This document shows positions 43,805-52,805 of a stretch of 64,000 nt of DNA, in pieces; the first letter of the stretch is position 1, and each line of letters opens with the position of its first letter. Made by a program: the position numbers and the translations under genes. Source of the DNA: Aliiruegeria lutimaris (GTDB lineage Bacteria; Pseudomonadota; Alphaproteobacteria; Rhodobacterales; Rhodobacteraceae); assembly GCF_900099935.1 (NCBI RefSeq), contig NZ_FNEK01000014.1, positions 1 through 64,000 of the forward strand, read 5' to 3'. The notes below the pieces were generated by a model, which was not told where the DNA came from, did no database searches, and saw only the letters and a program-made list of their open reading frames with translations.

Positions 43805-44732
43805 CCGGCTCTCCCCGCGCCTCGGCAAGTCGCTCCGTGGTGCGCGATACAAGGAACTCTGACACCAACCGCGCCGCGCGCGACAACGGCCGGCGTGAAT
43901 CGATGACCACGGAGATCGAGGGCGCTACCAACCCCTTGTCCTTCAGCGGCAGCAGCAGCAGTTCTCCGCGCTGAAGTTCGGGGAGAACGTCGAGTTCCGA
44001 CGTGATCATCGCCAGCCCGCCCTGTCGCAATGCGCATTTCAGCAGTTGCAGGGAATTGGACGCCAGCACCGGCGCGTTCTCGACAAAGAACCAGGCGTGG
44101 CGGTTGTCGAGATACTGCCGCGTGGGAAGGATCGCGCTCTGCGATACCAGCGCGTGACCGCTCGCCTTTGCCAGGGTGATCTCGGGTTCCCGGGCCAACG
44201 GGTGCCCGGGCGCGACGATACAGCCGAAGCGAAGTTTCTGGTTCCAGACAACGTGCTGATGGCGCAACCGCGGCATGTTGAAGGCCATGGCGACCTCGAC
44301 CGTTCCCTCGTCCAGCGCGCGCGCCGCATCGATCGGCGCCACGATGTCCACGTTCAGCCGGATGTGGGGGTGCTCGTCCAGAAGCCAGCTGTGCAGCTCC
44401 TCCAGAACGCCGTTTGCAAGGCAATCCATCGCGGCAATCCGCACGCTGCCGCGCTCCTGTCCGCGCAACTCCTGCAGGTCGGTTTCGAGCCGCTCCGCAT
44501 CCGACCGCCAGCGACGTGCCATCACGACCATCGCCTCGCCGGCCGCCGTCGGGCGCATCCCGCGCGGCAAACGCTCGAAGAGCGGTGCGCGATTCGCCTC
44601 CTCGAGAGACTTGATATGCCGGTCGATGGCCGAGGCCGCGATTCCGAGCGCGCGCGAGGCCGCTTGGACAGATCCGTGTTTCGCCACCGCCTCGACATAG
44701 AGCAACGGGCGTGGAACGAGGTGAAAATTCAT
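43785..44732 (-). CDS. LysR-family regulator
   Basis: A 315-residue LTTR. HTH at about residues 5-62 (LLYVEAVAKHGSVQAASRAL, IAASAIDRHIKSLEE), then a co-inducer-binding domain (about 92-295). Divergent from the AMDase-like/TRAP/amidase operon, with a symmetric site at 44752-44770 in the gap next to its own start. The same site occurs upstream of the bhcA-like gene, so it probably controls both operons. The gene runs antiparallel into the hydratase end. Confidence 0.88.
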   Translation of the reverse strand: MNFHLVPRPLLYVEAVAKHGSVQAASRALGIAASAIDRHIKSLEEANRAPLFERLPRGMRPTAAGEAMVVMARRWRSDAERLETDLQELRGQERGSVRIAAMDCLANGVLEELHSWLLDEHPHIRLNVDIVAPIDAARALDEGTVEVAMAFNMPRLRHQHVVWNQKLRFGCIVAPGHPLAREPEITLAKASGHALVSQSAILPTRQYLDNRHAWFFVENAPVLASNSLQLLKCALRQGGLAMITSELDVLPELQRGELLLLPLKDKGLVAPSISVVIDSRRPLSRAARLVSEFLVSRTTERLAEARGEPVTPKES

Positions 44733-44751
44733 GCAGATGCCGCCATTATTT

Positions 44752-44770
44752 CATTCTCATTTTGAGAATG
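44752..44770. promoter_or_regulatory. LysR-type operator palindrome
   Basis: CATTCTCA-TTT-TGAGAATG is a perfect inverted repeat with 8-bp arms, 20 bases upstream of the LysR start and about 200 bases before the divergent AMDase-like gene. It contains the T-N11-A pattern of LTTR boxes. It matches the site at 40427-40443. Confidence 0.7.
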
Positions 44771-44968
44771 AATCATTACTTCTTTTGTTATAGTTGGCAA
44801 TCCAAACTCTCTCTACCGTGAAGGGAACGCAACCCGAAGGACACGCTCCCAAGATGTCGATGACAGCCGGAAACACCCACGCCAGAAGGTCTCGGGCATG
44901 ACTTGGGGTCTTGTGCTCAGCCAACGGGCGGCCCGGCTTGTCATGCGCACCCTCTCGGAGGACAGCCA

Positions 44969-45745
44969 ATGAGTTTCCTTCCCGTCGACGGTCGCCGCGT
45001 GGGCATGCTGACGCCTTCGTCCAACACGGTGCTGGAGCCCTACACCTCGGCCATGTTCGCCCCTGTTGGGCAGCAGGCCAGCGCGCATTTCGGACGGTTC
45101 CGGGTGGTGGAGATATCGATGTCCGACGCCTCCCAATCCCAGTTCACGCTGGAGCCGATCCTCGACGCCGCTGAACGGCTGGCCGAGGCGAACCCGCAAC
45201 TCATTGCGTGGAACGGCACCTCTGCATCGTGGCTCGGGCTCGACAAGGACCGCGCGCTTTGCGCCGCGATCACCGAGCGGACCGGCATTCCCGCCACATC
45301 GACCATTCTGGCCTACGAGGCCCTTTTCCGCGGCATGAACGTGAAGCGCCTCGGGTTGGTGACGCCCTATATCGAGGATATCGAACGGCGGATGATCGCC
45401 AATTACGCCGCGCAGGGGATCAGCGTCGTCTCGACGGCGCGGCTCGATGACAAGGGCAATTACAGCTTCGCCACCTACCCTCCCGAACAGGTTGGCGCGA
45501 TGATCGAACAGGTGGCCGAAGCGAAGCCGGATGCCATCGCGATCGTCTGCACGAATTTCCGCGGTGCGCCCGTCGCCGAGCGCATCGAACAGGCCACCGG
45601 CATCCCGGTGATCGACTCGGTCGCCGTGACGGCGGCGCATTGCCTGAAAGTCGTGGGGCTCGACCCCGTGCGTGTGACCGGCTGGGGGAGCGTCTTTTCG
45701 CGTGTCTCCGGTCTCGATTTAACCAGTCCACCCGAACGACTCTGA
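44969..45745 (+). CDS. Asp/Glu racemase superfamily enzyme, AMDase/maleate-isomerase-like
   Basis: A 258-residue protein of the superfamily holding maleate isomerase, hydantoin racemase and arylmalonate decarboxylase (AMDase). N-terminal GMLTPSSNTVLEPY is typical. In place of the first catalytic cysteine of racemases and isomerases it has WNGTSASWLG, close to the AMDase dioxyanion loop (MGTSLSF), while the second cysteine remains in IVCTNFRGAP. A one-cysteine pattern suggests decarboxylation or one-base chemistry on a malonate- or maleate-like acid rather than two-base racemisation. ATG 44969 is preceded by CGGAGGACAG. It is the first gene of the TRAP/amidase operon. Confidence 0.75.
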   Translation: MSFLPVDGRRVGMLTPSSNTVLEPYTSAMFAPVGQQASAHFGRFRVVEISMSDASQSQFTLEPILDAAERLAEANPQLIAWNGTSASWLGLDKDRALCAAITERTGIPATSTILAYEALFRGMNVKRLGLVTPYIEDIERRMIANYAAQGISVVSTARLDDKGNYSFATYPPEQVGAMIEQVAEAKPDAIAIVCTNFRGAPVAERIEQATGIPVIDSVAVTAAHCLKVVGLDPVRVTGWGSVFSRVSGLDLTSPPERL

Positions 45746-45773
45746 CGACAGACACCCACCAAGGAGACCACCC

Positions 45774-46805
45774 ATGATCCGGAAGATCGCAACCTGCGCC
45801 GCGGCGCTGGCCGTCCTAGCTGTGCCTGCCGGCGCCGAAACCCTGCGCGTGATGGGTCAGCCCGTCGCAACAGGCCTCATCCAGAAGAATGTCGAACAGC
45901 CGTTCTTCGAGAATTTCGCGGCCGAAACCGGCCTGGAAGGCTTCACCGCCGACTACCAGCCCGTCGACGTGACCGGCATCAAGGATACCGAGCAGCTGCG
46001 CATCCTCAAGGATGGCCTGTTCGACATCGTGTCGCTGCGCCTGAGCCAGGTGTCGCGCGACGAACCGACGATCCTCGGCCTCGACCTCGTGGGGCTGAAC
46101 CCCGATTACGAGACCGGTCGCAAGACAGTCGAAGCCTTTGCCCCCATCGTCGACGCCCGGCTGCAGGAGAAATTCAACACCAAGCTGCTCGGCGTCTGGC
46201 CGTTCGGGCCCCAGGTGCTCTTCTGCGAACCAGAAATCGGCTCACTGGCGGACCTCAAGGGCCTGAAAGTGCGCGTCTACGACCAGAACCTGGCCGAGTT
46301 CGTCAGTCTCGTCGGCGGCTCGCCGGTTCCGATCGGCTTCCCCGAAGTACAGCAATCGCTTGCCCGCGGTGTGGTTGACTGCGCCATCACCGGTCCGTCC
46401 TCGGCCAATTCCGCTGGCTGGCCGGAAGTCAGCTCCTACACCCTGCCGATCGCCTTCCAGCTGGCCATGAACGGCTTTGGCATCAATCTCGATACCTGGA
46501 GCAAGCTGGATCCGGAACAACAGGAGAAATTGCAGGCCGGGTTCGACAAGCTGTCCGAAAAGATCTGGACCTACTCGGAAGAACTCTTCGTCGATGCCGT
46601 GAACTGCAACACCGGCGGCGAGCCCTGCGAGACGGGAACCAAGTACTCCCTCAAGCTGGTCGAGCCCACCGAGGCCGACAAGAAACTGGTCGGCACCGCC
46701 GTGCCCAACGTGTCCTTCCCGGCCTGGAAAGAGGTCTGCGACGCGACCAACCCGGGCTGCTCCGACGCCTGGATGAAAACCGTCGGCGCCGGCAAGGACA
46801 TGTAA
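45774..46805 (+). CDS. dctP: TRAP transporter substrate-binding protein DctP
   Basis: A 343-residue periplasmic binding protein. Signal peptide residues 1-20 (ATCAAALAVLAVPAGAE). The family core SLADLKGLKVRVYDQNLAEF holds the ligand arginine, and PVPIGFPEVQQSLARGVVDC follows. Four cysteines in the C-terminal third (NCNTGGEPCE, VCDATNPGCSD) probably form two disulfides, a feature of one DctP subgroup. AAGGAGACCACCC precedes ATG 45774. The ligand is unknown; neighbours suggest a dicarboxylate or an amide of one. Confidence 0.9.
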   Translation: MIRKIATCAAALAVLAVPAGAETLRVMGQPVATGLIQKNVEQPFFENFAAETGLEGFTADYQPVDVTGIKDTEQLRILKDGLFDIVSLRLSQVSRDEPTILGLDLVGLNPDYETGRKTVEAFAPIVDARLQEKFNTKLLGVWPFGPQVLFCEPEIGSLADLKGLKVRVYDQNLAEFVSLVGGSPVPIGFPEVQQSLARGVVDCAITGPSSANSAGWPEVSSYTLPIAFQLAMNGFGINLDTWSKLDPEQQEKLQAGFDKLSEKIWTYSEELFVDAVNCNTGGEPCETGTKYSLKLVEPTEADKKLVGTAVPNVSFPAWKEVCDATNPGCSDAWMKTVGAGKDM

Positions 46806-46826
46806 GGCCCACCGCCCAAACCCACC

Positions 46827-46853
46827 GCGCCCGGACCTCGACGGCCCGGGCGC
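46827..46853 (+). terminator. Intra-operon hairpin between dctP and dctQ
   Basis: GCGCCCGG (46827-46834) and CCGGGCGC (46846-46853) form an 8-bp GC stem just after dctP. As in the other TRAP operon, it stands between the binding-protein and membrane genes. Confidence 0.6.
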
Positions 46854-46872
46854 CAGCCATCAGGAGAGAACC

Positions 46873-47427
46873 ATGGATCGTCTCGCCACCTGGATCAGCC
46901 GCCTCTTCGGGTGGGCGTTCCTGTTTCTGTCCGCCTTCGTCGCGCTCGAGACGATCATGCGGAAGTTCTTCAACACCTCTCTCCAGGGAGCGGACGAACT
47001 CGGCGGCTACATCCTCGCCTTCGGTGCCTCCCTTGCTTTCATCGTCGCGATGATCGACCGAGCGCATATCCGCATCGACGTGATGCACGCACGCTTCCCC
47101 CTGAAATTGCAGGCACTGATCGACTGGCTTTCGGTCCTGACGCTGGGGGTGCTCGGTCTTTTCTTCCTTTATGTCGGCTGGTTCGTGATCGCCGACACAC
47201 TCGAATATGGCTCGACCGCCGCGACGCCTTGGCGCACGCCGCTGATCTGGCCGCAATCGGCCTGGTATGCGGGGCTCGCGGTTTTCGCGCTGTGCTCCTT
47301 CATCATGGCCGCCCGTGCGACGCGCCTCTTCCTGAGCGGCCGTCACCGGGAACTGGCCGCGGAATTCAATGCCAAGACCGCCGAAGAAGAGCTCAAGGAA
47401 GAGCTCGAACAGCTGCAGGACCGCTGA
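46873..47427 (+). CDS. dctQ: TRAP transporter small permease DctQ
   Basis: A 184-residue, four-helix membrane subunit (helices about residues 14-34, 44-62, 86-110 and 132-152). Family marks are VALETIMRKFFNTSLQGADE near helix 1 and RAHIRIDVMHARFP in the central loop. GGAGAGAACC precedes the start. One base separates its stop from the dctM start. Confidence 0.88.
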   Translation: MDRLATWISRLFGWAFLFLSAFVALETIMRKFFNTSLQGADELGGYILAFGASLAFIVAMIDRAHIRIDVMHARFPLKLQALIDWLSVLTLGVLGLFFLYVGWFVIADTLEYGSTAATPWRTPLIWPQSAWYAGLAVFALCSFIMAARATRLFLSGRHRELAAEFNAKTAEEELKEELEQLQDR

Positions 47428-47428
47428 C

Positions 47429-48730
47429 ATGGGCATTATCGATGTATTGATCGGCTTCGTCGTCATGATGGGCCTTCTTCTGGTCGGCCTTCGGGTCGCC
47501 ACCGTGATGGTCGCCATGGGCGTGGCCGGGGGCATGGTTCTCTACGGCCCGGTCCTGCTGAAGAGCATGGGTCCGGTGCTCTGGGGCACGTCGAACGAAC
47601 CCGTCCTGACCGCGATCCCGCTATTCATCCTGTTGGGTGAATTGCTGCTGCGCTCCGGTCTCGCGGATCGCATGTACGGAACCTTGGCGCTCTGGCTCGG
47701 CCGGTTGCCGGGCGGGCTTCTGCACACGAATATCGGCTGCTGCTCGCTCTTCGCGGCAACTTCTGGGTCCTCCGTCGCGACCGCCGCAACCGTTGGAACG
47801 GTGGCCCTGCCCGCGCTGACCGAGCGCCGGTATCGCCCCTCGCGGTCGCTCGGATCTCTCGCGGCGGGCGGCACGCTCGGCATCCTGATCCCACCCTCTG
47901 TGAACCTGCTCGTCTACGGCTCGCTCGCCAGCGTTTCCGTCGGCCAGCTCTTCATTGCCGGGATTATCCCCGGCATCCTCCTGACGCTTCTCTTCATGGC
48001 CTTTATCGCCGCGCAGGACATTCTGGCGCCCGGAGGCGCCTACCAGGAGTCGGAAGTGCCGTGGAGCGTCAAATTCCGTGCCCTCAAGCACCTTGTCCCG
48101 GCGGCGACGGTCTTCCTGATCGTGATGGGATCGATCTATCTCGGCATCGCAACGCCGACCGAGAGCGCCGCCCTTGCCGTGATCGTGGCGCTCGGCTTCG
48201 TCTGGGCCGAGGGCAAGCTCAGCATGGCCTTTCTCGACACCTGCTTTCGCACAACGGCCAAGACCACGGGCATGATCCTGCTGATCATCGTCGCGGCCTT
48301 CACGCTGAACGTGACGCTGGCGCTTGGCGGGATCACCGCTGTCATGTCGCGCTGGATCGAAGGGCTGGGCCTGAGCCCGGTCGAGCTTCTCTTCGTGCTG
48401 ATGATCTTCTACCTGGCCCTGGGGATGTTCATGGACGTTCTGTCGATGCAGGTCCTGACCATCCCGATCGTGGTGCCGATCATCATCGCCCACGGGATCG
48501 ACCCGGTCTGGTTCGGCATCTTCGTGGTCCTCATGTGCGAGCTTGGCATGATCACCCCGCCGGTCGGCATGAACCTCTACGTTGTGCAGGGCGTGCGCAA
48601 CGACCGCGGTCCCTTTTCCGACGTGATCGCCGGCGCGGTTCCCTATGCCGTCCTGATGCTGCTCTTCACCTCGGCCCTGATCCTGTGGCCCGCCATTGCA
48701 ACCTGGCTGCCGGAGGCAATCGGACGATGA
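47429..48730 (+). CDS. dctM: TRAP transporter large permease DctM
   Basis: A 433-residue multispanning transporter subunit. IPLFILLGELLLRSGLADRM, FAATSGSSVATAATVGTVAL and GTLGILIPPSVNLLVYGSLA form repeat 1; TPTESAALAVIVALGF and GMITPPVGMNLYVVQGV belong to repeat 2. It overlaps the amidase gene by four bases (ATGA), tying amidase production to transport. Confidence 0.92.
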   Translation: MGIIDVLIGFVVMMGLLLVGLRVATVMVAMGVAGGMVLYGPVLLKSMGPVLWGTSNEPVLTAIPLFILLGELLLRSGLADRMYGTLALWLGRLPGGLLHTNIGCCSLFAATSGSSVATAATVGTVALPALTERRYRPSRSLGSLAAGGTLGILIPPSVNLLVYGSLASVSVGQLFIAGIIPGILLTLLFMAFIAAQDILAPGGAYQESEVPWSVKFRALKHLVPAATVFLIVMGSIYLGIATPTESAALAVIVALGFVWAEGKLSMAFLDTCFRTTAKTTGMILLIIVAAFTLNVTLALGGITAVMSRWIEGLGLSPVELLFVLMIFYLALGMFMDVLSMQVLTIPIVVPIIIAHGIDPVWFGIFVVLMCELGMITPPVGMNLYVVQGVRNDRGPFSDVIAGAVPYAVLMLLFTSALILWPAIATWLPEAIGR

Positions 48731-50055
48731 GCTTGCCCGAAGAAAAGAACGCAACACCCGACGCGACCGCCCTTGTCGAGGCCTATCGTACGGGGCGCGC
48801 CGACCCCGTCGCCGTGATCGCGGCCCATATCGAACGCATCGACCGTCTGAATCCGGCGCTGAACGCCTATTCCAGCCGCGCGGGCGACGCGCTGGAAATG
48901 GCGCGTGCCGCGCGAAACCGCTATGCCGATGGCACCCCGGCCGGGCCGCTCGACGGTGTGCCCATAATCATCAAGGACAATCTTGTTTCGGCAGGACTGC
49001 CGGCGGCTTGGGGGAACGCGGAGCTCGCAAGGCGCGTGCCCACCCATGACGAACTTCCCGTCGCCGCGCTAAGCAAGGCCGGGGGCATCGTTCTCGGCAA
49101 AGGGAACACGCCCGAGTTCGCCGTAGAGGGCTATACCTGCAACAAAACCTTCGGCATCACGCGCAACCCGTTCGATCCGGCGCTGACCCCCGGCGGTTCT
49201 TCCGGCGGCGTCGTCGCGGCCGTGGCCTCCGGCATGGCGGTGGCCGGTCTCGGAACCGATGGCGGCGGTTCGATCCGTCGACCCGCGGGCTATACGGGCC
49301 TTTGGGGGCTCAAGCCCGGCATCGGAACCGTGCGGCGCGGTGGTGGCCTGCCGCAGGTGCTGCTGGATTTCGAAACCGTTGGCCCCATCACCCGCTCTGC
49401 CCGCGACCTTGCCCTGTTCCTGTCGGTTCTGACGGGCAATCCGGGTCGGACCGAGCCGCGTCCACTACGGATCCTTTCGGTGCCCGTGATCGACGACTCG
49501 CCCTGCGACCCTGCCATTCGCAGCGCCTTCTCCGAAAGCGTGGCGCGGCTCCAAGGCCTCGGCCACAGCGTGACCGAAGGACCGCTGCCACTCGACCTGG
49601 GACCGCTGAACGATGTCTGGGCACAGATGGCGGAGATCGGGCTGGCGCATCTCGGCTGGCGCGATCCCCCGGTACTTGCGGCGGCCGCGCAGAAATACCG
49701 CGACATGGCCGGCCGTGGCGCCGAAGTCAGCGCGGTGACGCTCTACGAAGCCCTGACCCGCGTCTTCGCCCTGCGCGAATCCGTGCGCGGGCTCTGGGGA
49801 TACGATGCCGTTCTCATGCCAACCGCCGCGGCCCTGCCCTGGCCTGCCGAAGATGTCTTTCCCGCGCAGATCGACCACCAGAGCGTCGGTCCGCGCGGAC
49901 ACGCGGTCTATACCGGCTGGGTCAATGCCGCGGGTCTGCCGGGACTTGCCTTCCCGGCGGACCTTTCAGATGGCTTGCCGATCGGCATGCAACTCGTTGC
50001 GGGCCGCGGAGACGAGAACCTGCTGCTCTCGGTTGCCGCGACGCTGGACGCCTAG
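48727..50055 (+). CDS. Amidase (amidase-signature family)
   Basis: A 442-residue amidase-signature enzyme with the Ser-cisSer-Lys triad: lysine in GVPIIIKDN (about residue 82), the serine-rich TPGGSSGGVVAAVASGMA, and nucleophile serine in GTDGGGSIRRPAGYTGLWGLKP. It would hydrolyse an amide to acid and ammonia in the cytosol. Coupled to dctM by a four-base overlap, so it probably acts on the imported compound. A GatA role is ruled out by context and by the lack of gatB/gatC. Confidence 0.87.
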   Translation: MSLPEEKNATPDATALVEAYRTGRADPVAVIAAHIERIDRLNPALNAYSSRAGDALEMARAARNRYADGTPAGPLDGVPIIIKDNLVSAGLPAAWGNAELARRVPTHDELPVAALSKAGGIVLGKGNTPEFAVEGYTCNKTFGITRNPFDPALTPGGSSGGVVAAVASGMAVAGLGTDGGGSIRRPAGYTGLWGLKPGIGTVRRGGGLPQVLLDFETVGPITRSARDLALFLSVLTGNPGRTEPRPLRILSVPVIDDSPCDPAIRSAFSESVARLQGLGHSVTEGPLPLDLGPLNDVWAQMAEIGLAHLGWRDPPVLAAAAQKYRDMAGRGAEVSAVTLYEALTRVFALRESVRGLWGYDAVLMPTAAALPWPAEDVFPAQIDHQSVGPRGHAVYTGWVNAAGLPGLAFPADLSDGLPIGMQLVAGRGDENLLLSVAATLDA

Positions 50056-50192
50056 GCCGCTGGACGCCGGACACAAAGCCTTTACTTACCTAAGGTAAAG
50101 CTTCCGTGGTACACTGCTTCCGCGCCGCCTCTTGCACCCGACCGTATTCGATCACCAATCATGCGGCGCGCTTTCAATAGGGAGGACACAAA

Positions 50193-50444
50193 ATGACTCG
50201 TTTCAAGAAGGCGATTATTCCCGTCACCTTTTTCCTGGCTTTCGCCGCGCCTGCCTATGCCTTTCATTGCCCGGCCGACATGGCGGAAATCGACAAGGCG
50301 CTGGCTTCAAGCCCGATGATTCCCGAGGGCGACATGGCAAAGGTCAAGGAATTCAGAGCCATGGGGCAGCAATTGCATGAGTCCGGCCGTCACCAGGAGT
50401 CGGTCGACACCTTGCAGAAGGCAAAGGATCTGCTGGGCATCTGA
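50193..50444 (+). CDS. Small exported protein
   Basis: An 83-residue protein with a clean signal peptide (KKAIIPVTFFLAFAAPAYAF, cleavage near residue 22) and a 60-residue helical mature part beginning FHCPADMAEIDKAL. A single cysteine and a histidine sit at its N-terminus, next to the cleavage point. AGGGAGGACAC precedes ATG 50193. I do not recognise a characterised family. A small palindrome (TTACC-TAA-GGTAA, 50086-50098) lies upstream. Confidence 0.7.
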   Translation: MTRFKKAIIPVTFFLAFAAPAYAFHCPADMAEIDKALASSPMIPEGDMAKVKEFRAMGQQLHESGRHQESVDTLQKAKDLLGI

Positions 50445-50502
50445 ACGTCAGTCTGGAGGGGGCGCCAGAGCGAACAGGCTGGCGGCTCTTTCCGCCGCGA
50501 AC

Positions 50503-50532
50503 GACCCCGCCGCTCGTCTAGAGCGGCGGGTC
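50503..50532 (+). terminator. Hairpin between the small exported protein and the PotF-like gene
   Basis: GACCCCGCCGCTC and GAGCGGCGGGTC pair with one bulged base around a five-base loop, followed on the plus strand by AGGTGTTTTCC. It may serve both converging genes. Confidence 0.55.
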
Positions 50533-50630
50533 AGGTGTTTTCCACCTTTGTCAGGGACAAAGCGGACGGATCCCTTCCCGGCCTCAAACCGGGTTGATGT
50601 GACAGGACCGCGCCACGATTTTCGTCGGCC

Positions 50631-51722
50631 TTACACCCCTGATTTGACCTTCGTCCAAAGCCGGGTACGCGCCCGCAGCGTCTTTGCATCGACGTTCCGG
50701 TCGGCAAAGAGCCCTTCGCGCGTCGCGGCGTCGGGATAGATGCCCGGATCGCTGCGGATCGCCGGATCGACCAGGCCATCGGCCGCGGCATTCGCATTGG
50801 CGAAATACACCGTGTCGGTGACCTCGGCGATCACGTCCGGGCGCAGCATGTAGTCGATGAACCGGTAGGCCGCGTCGATATTGCCGCTGTCGGCCGGAAT
50901 CGCCATCAGGTCGATCCAGAGCAGCGTCCCCTCCTTCGGGATCGCATAGAGGATCTCCGGACCGCTCTCGGCCTCCATGGCGCGGGCCTGCGCGATGCCC
51001 GCATCGCCGCTGTAGAGGATCGCCATGCAGATATCGCCGGTCGCGAGGTCGTTCACCGCCCTCTGGTTGGCAAAATAACGCGTATTTCCGGCAAGCCCGG
51101 TCAGCAGCCCGGTGACCTCGTCAAGCTGATCGCGATCGTTGGAATAGGGATCGTGGCCGAGATAATCGAGACCGATCGACACCAGCTCGATGGGCGAGTC
51201 CAGCACCGCAATGCCGCAATCAGCGATCCTGGCGGCCAGTTCCGGCTTGAACACGATATCCCAGCTGTCGACCGACACGTCGCCCAGCCGCTCGGCGATC
51301 ATGGCGCTGTTGTAGGCCAGCCCGACCGTGCCCCAGGTGTAAGGCACACCGAGTTGTCGGCCACCGGGGAGTTGATCGAGCGCCGAAACGATCTCTGGGT
51401 CGAGATTGCCGTAGTTTTCCAGTCGGGAGGGGTCAACCGGATGCAGGGCGCCGGCCGCGAATTCGCGCTCGGCATTGGACGCGGCCGGGAAGACGACATC
51501 GAAACCGGAACCGCCGGTCAGCAGCTTGGTCTCCAGCACCTCGTTGGATTCGTAAAAATCGAGCGTCACCTCGGCGCCAGTCTCTGCCTCGTAATTCGAA
51601 ATCGTGCTTTCGCCGAAATAGTCGGCCCAGTTGTAGATCGCCAGTTCCTGCGCCGCGGCGCCTGCACCGTTGCCGGCCAGCAAGGCGGCGAAAATCCACG
51701 TGATCCGTGTTCGATGATGCAT
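50631..51722 (-). CDS. Polyamine-type ABC binding protein (PotD/PotF family)
   Basis: A 363-residue periplasmic binding protein of the spermidine/putrescine group. Signal peptide about residues 1-24. The mature start ELAIYNWADYFGESTISNYE and TGGSGFDVVFPAASNAEREF, then GVPYTWGTVGLAYN, are typical of PotF/PotD. No PotG, PotH or PotI genes are nearby, so it either works with a distant transporter or acts as a sensor protein. It follows the ureohydrolase gene by 22 bases on the same strand, which links it to agmatine or a related guanidino compound. Confidence 0.87.
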   Translation of the reverse strand: MHHRTRITWIFAALLAGNGAGAAAQELAIYNWADYFGESTISNYEAETGAEVTLDFYESNEVLETKLLTGGSGFDVVFPAASNAEREFAAGALHPVDPSRLENYGNLDPEIVSALDQLPGGRQLGVPYTWGTVGLAYNSAMIAERLGDVSVDSWDIVFKPELAARIADCGIAVLDSPIELVSIGLDYLGHDPYSNDRDQLDEVTGLLTGLAGNTRYFANQRAVNDLATGDICMAILYSGDAGIAQARAMEAESGPEILYAIPKEGTLLWIDLMAIPADSGNIDAAYRFIDYMLRPDVIAEVTDTVYFANANAAADGLVDPAIRSDPGIYPDAATREGLFADRNVDAKTLRARTRLWTKVKSGV

Positions 51723-51744
51723 CGGTCAAACCTCTCTTCGTTCG

Positions 51745-52713
51745 TCAGGATTTGGCGCGGGCAGCGGCGTAAAGGCACAACAGGTCGTTGGCGATGGTGG
51801 CCGCGGCAATCGCCGTGATCTCGGAAACGTCATAGGACGGCGCCACTTCGACCACATCCATGCCGACCAGGTCGATCCCTTCCAGTCCGCGCAGGATCTC
51901 CTGTGCCTGGAACGGGCTCAGCCCGCCGATCACCGGCGTGCCGGTGCCGGGCGCCGAGGCGGGCTCCAGCGCATCGATGTCGAAGGTCAGGTAGCAGCGG
52001 CGCGCGCCGACAATGGCCCGGACCTTTTCAACAACCGCCTGCGGCCCAAGCCGCTGCACCTCGATGGCGTCGATGATGTTGAAGCCGAGCGGCTCGGGAT
52101 TATGGGTCCGGATGCCGATTTGCACGGAGGTGGACGGATCGACCAGCCCCTCGCGCGTTGCGTGCCACAGCATGGTGCCATGGTCGATCCGGTCGGGTTC
52201 GTCGGCCCAGGTATCGGTATGGGCGTCGAACTGGATAAGGCTCAGCGGTCCGAATTTCTCGGCATGAGCCTTGAGCAGCGGATAGGTGATGTAATGATCG
52301 CCGCCGATCGAGAGCAAAGCCGTTTCCTGCGCGAGTACGGCGCGCGCGGCCTCGGTGATCTGTCCGGGCACCTTGTGCGGATAGCCGGTATCGAGTTCGC
52401 AATCACCGTAATCGACGATGCTCAAAGCCTCGAACGGATCCAGCGTCCAGGGCCAGGGCGCGGACCAGGCGATATGGGATGATCCGCTGCGCACGGCACG
52501 GGGGCCAAGCCGCGTTCCGGTCCGGCTGGAGACGGCAAGATCGAACGGCACCCCCATCACTGCGACATCCGCGCCGGAAAGGTCCTTCGTATACCGCCGG
52601 CGCATGAAGCTGAGCGCGCCGGCATAGCTCGCCTCCGCTACCACTCCGCGCGCGTCCTTGCGCGTGAAGGCAAGATCGCCCGTCACCGGGTTTACACTGG
52701 AATCCTCTGCCAT
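51745..52713 (-). CDS. speB: Ureohydrolase, agmatinase-like
   Basis: A 322-residue manganese ureohydrolase. Metal ligands: the histidine in SIGGDHYITYP, the DAHTDTW motif (two aspartates and a histidine), and the pair of aspartates in TFDIDALEPASAPGTGTP. It releases urea from agmatine or another guanidino acid; agmatinase and guanidinobutyrase cannot be told apart here. It pairs with a PotF-like binding protein and a divergent LuxR regulator, forming a small guanidine/polyamine unit. Confidence 0.82.
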   Translation of the reverse strand: MAEDSSVNPVTGDLAFTRKDARGVVAEASYAGALSFMRRRYTKDLSGADVAVMGVPFDLAVSSRTGTRLGPRAVRSGSSHIAWSAPWPWTLDPFEALSIVDYGDCELDTGYPHKVPGQITEAARAVLAQETALLSIGGDHYITYPLLKAHAEKFGPLSLIQFDAHTDTWADEPDRIDHGTMLWHATREGLVDPSTSVQIGIRTHNPEPLGFNIIDAIEVQRLGPQAVVEKVRAIVGARRCYLTFDIDALEPASAPGTGTPVIGGLSPFQAQEILRGLEGIDLVGMDVVEVAPSYDVSEITAIAAATIANDLLCLYAAARAKS

Positions 52714-52805
52714 CGCCTGCTCCTGAAATCATTGCTTGCCGGCAGGTTGCACCATGTTGCCGATTCGGATTATTGCGTGACAGATATATATCCTTGTTAT
52801 TAGTC

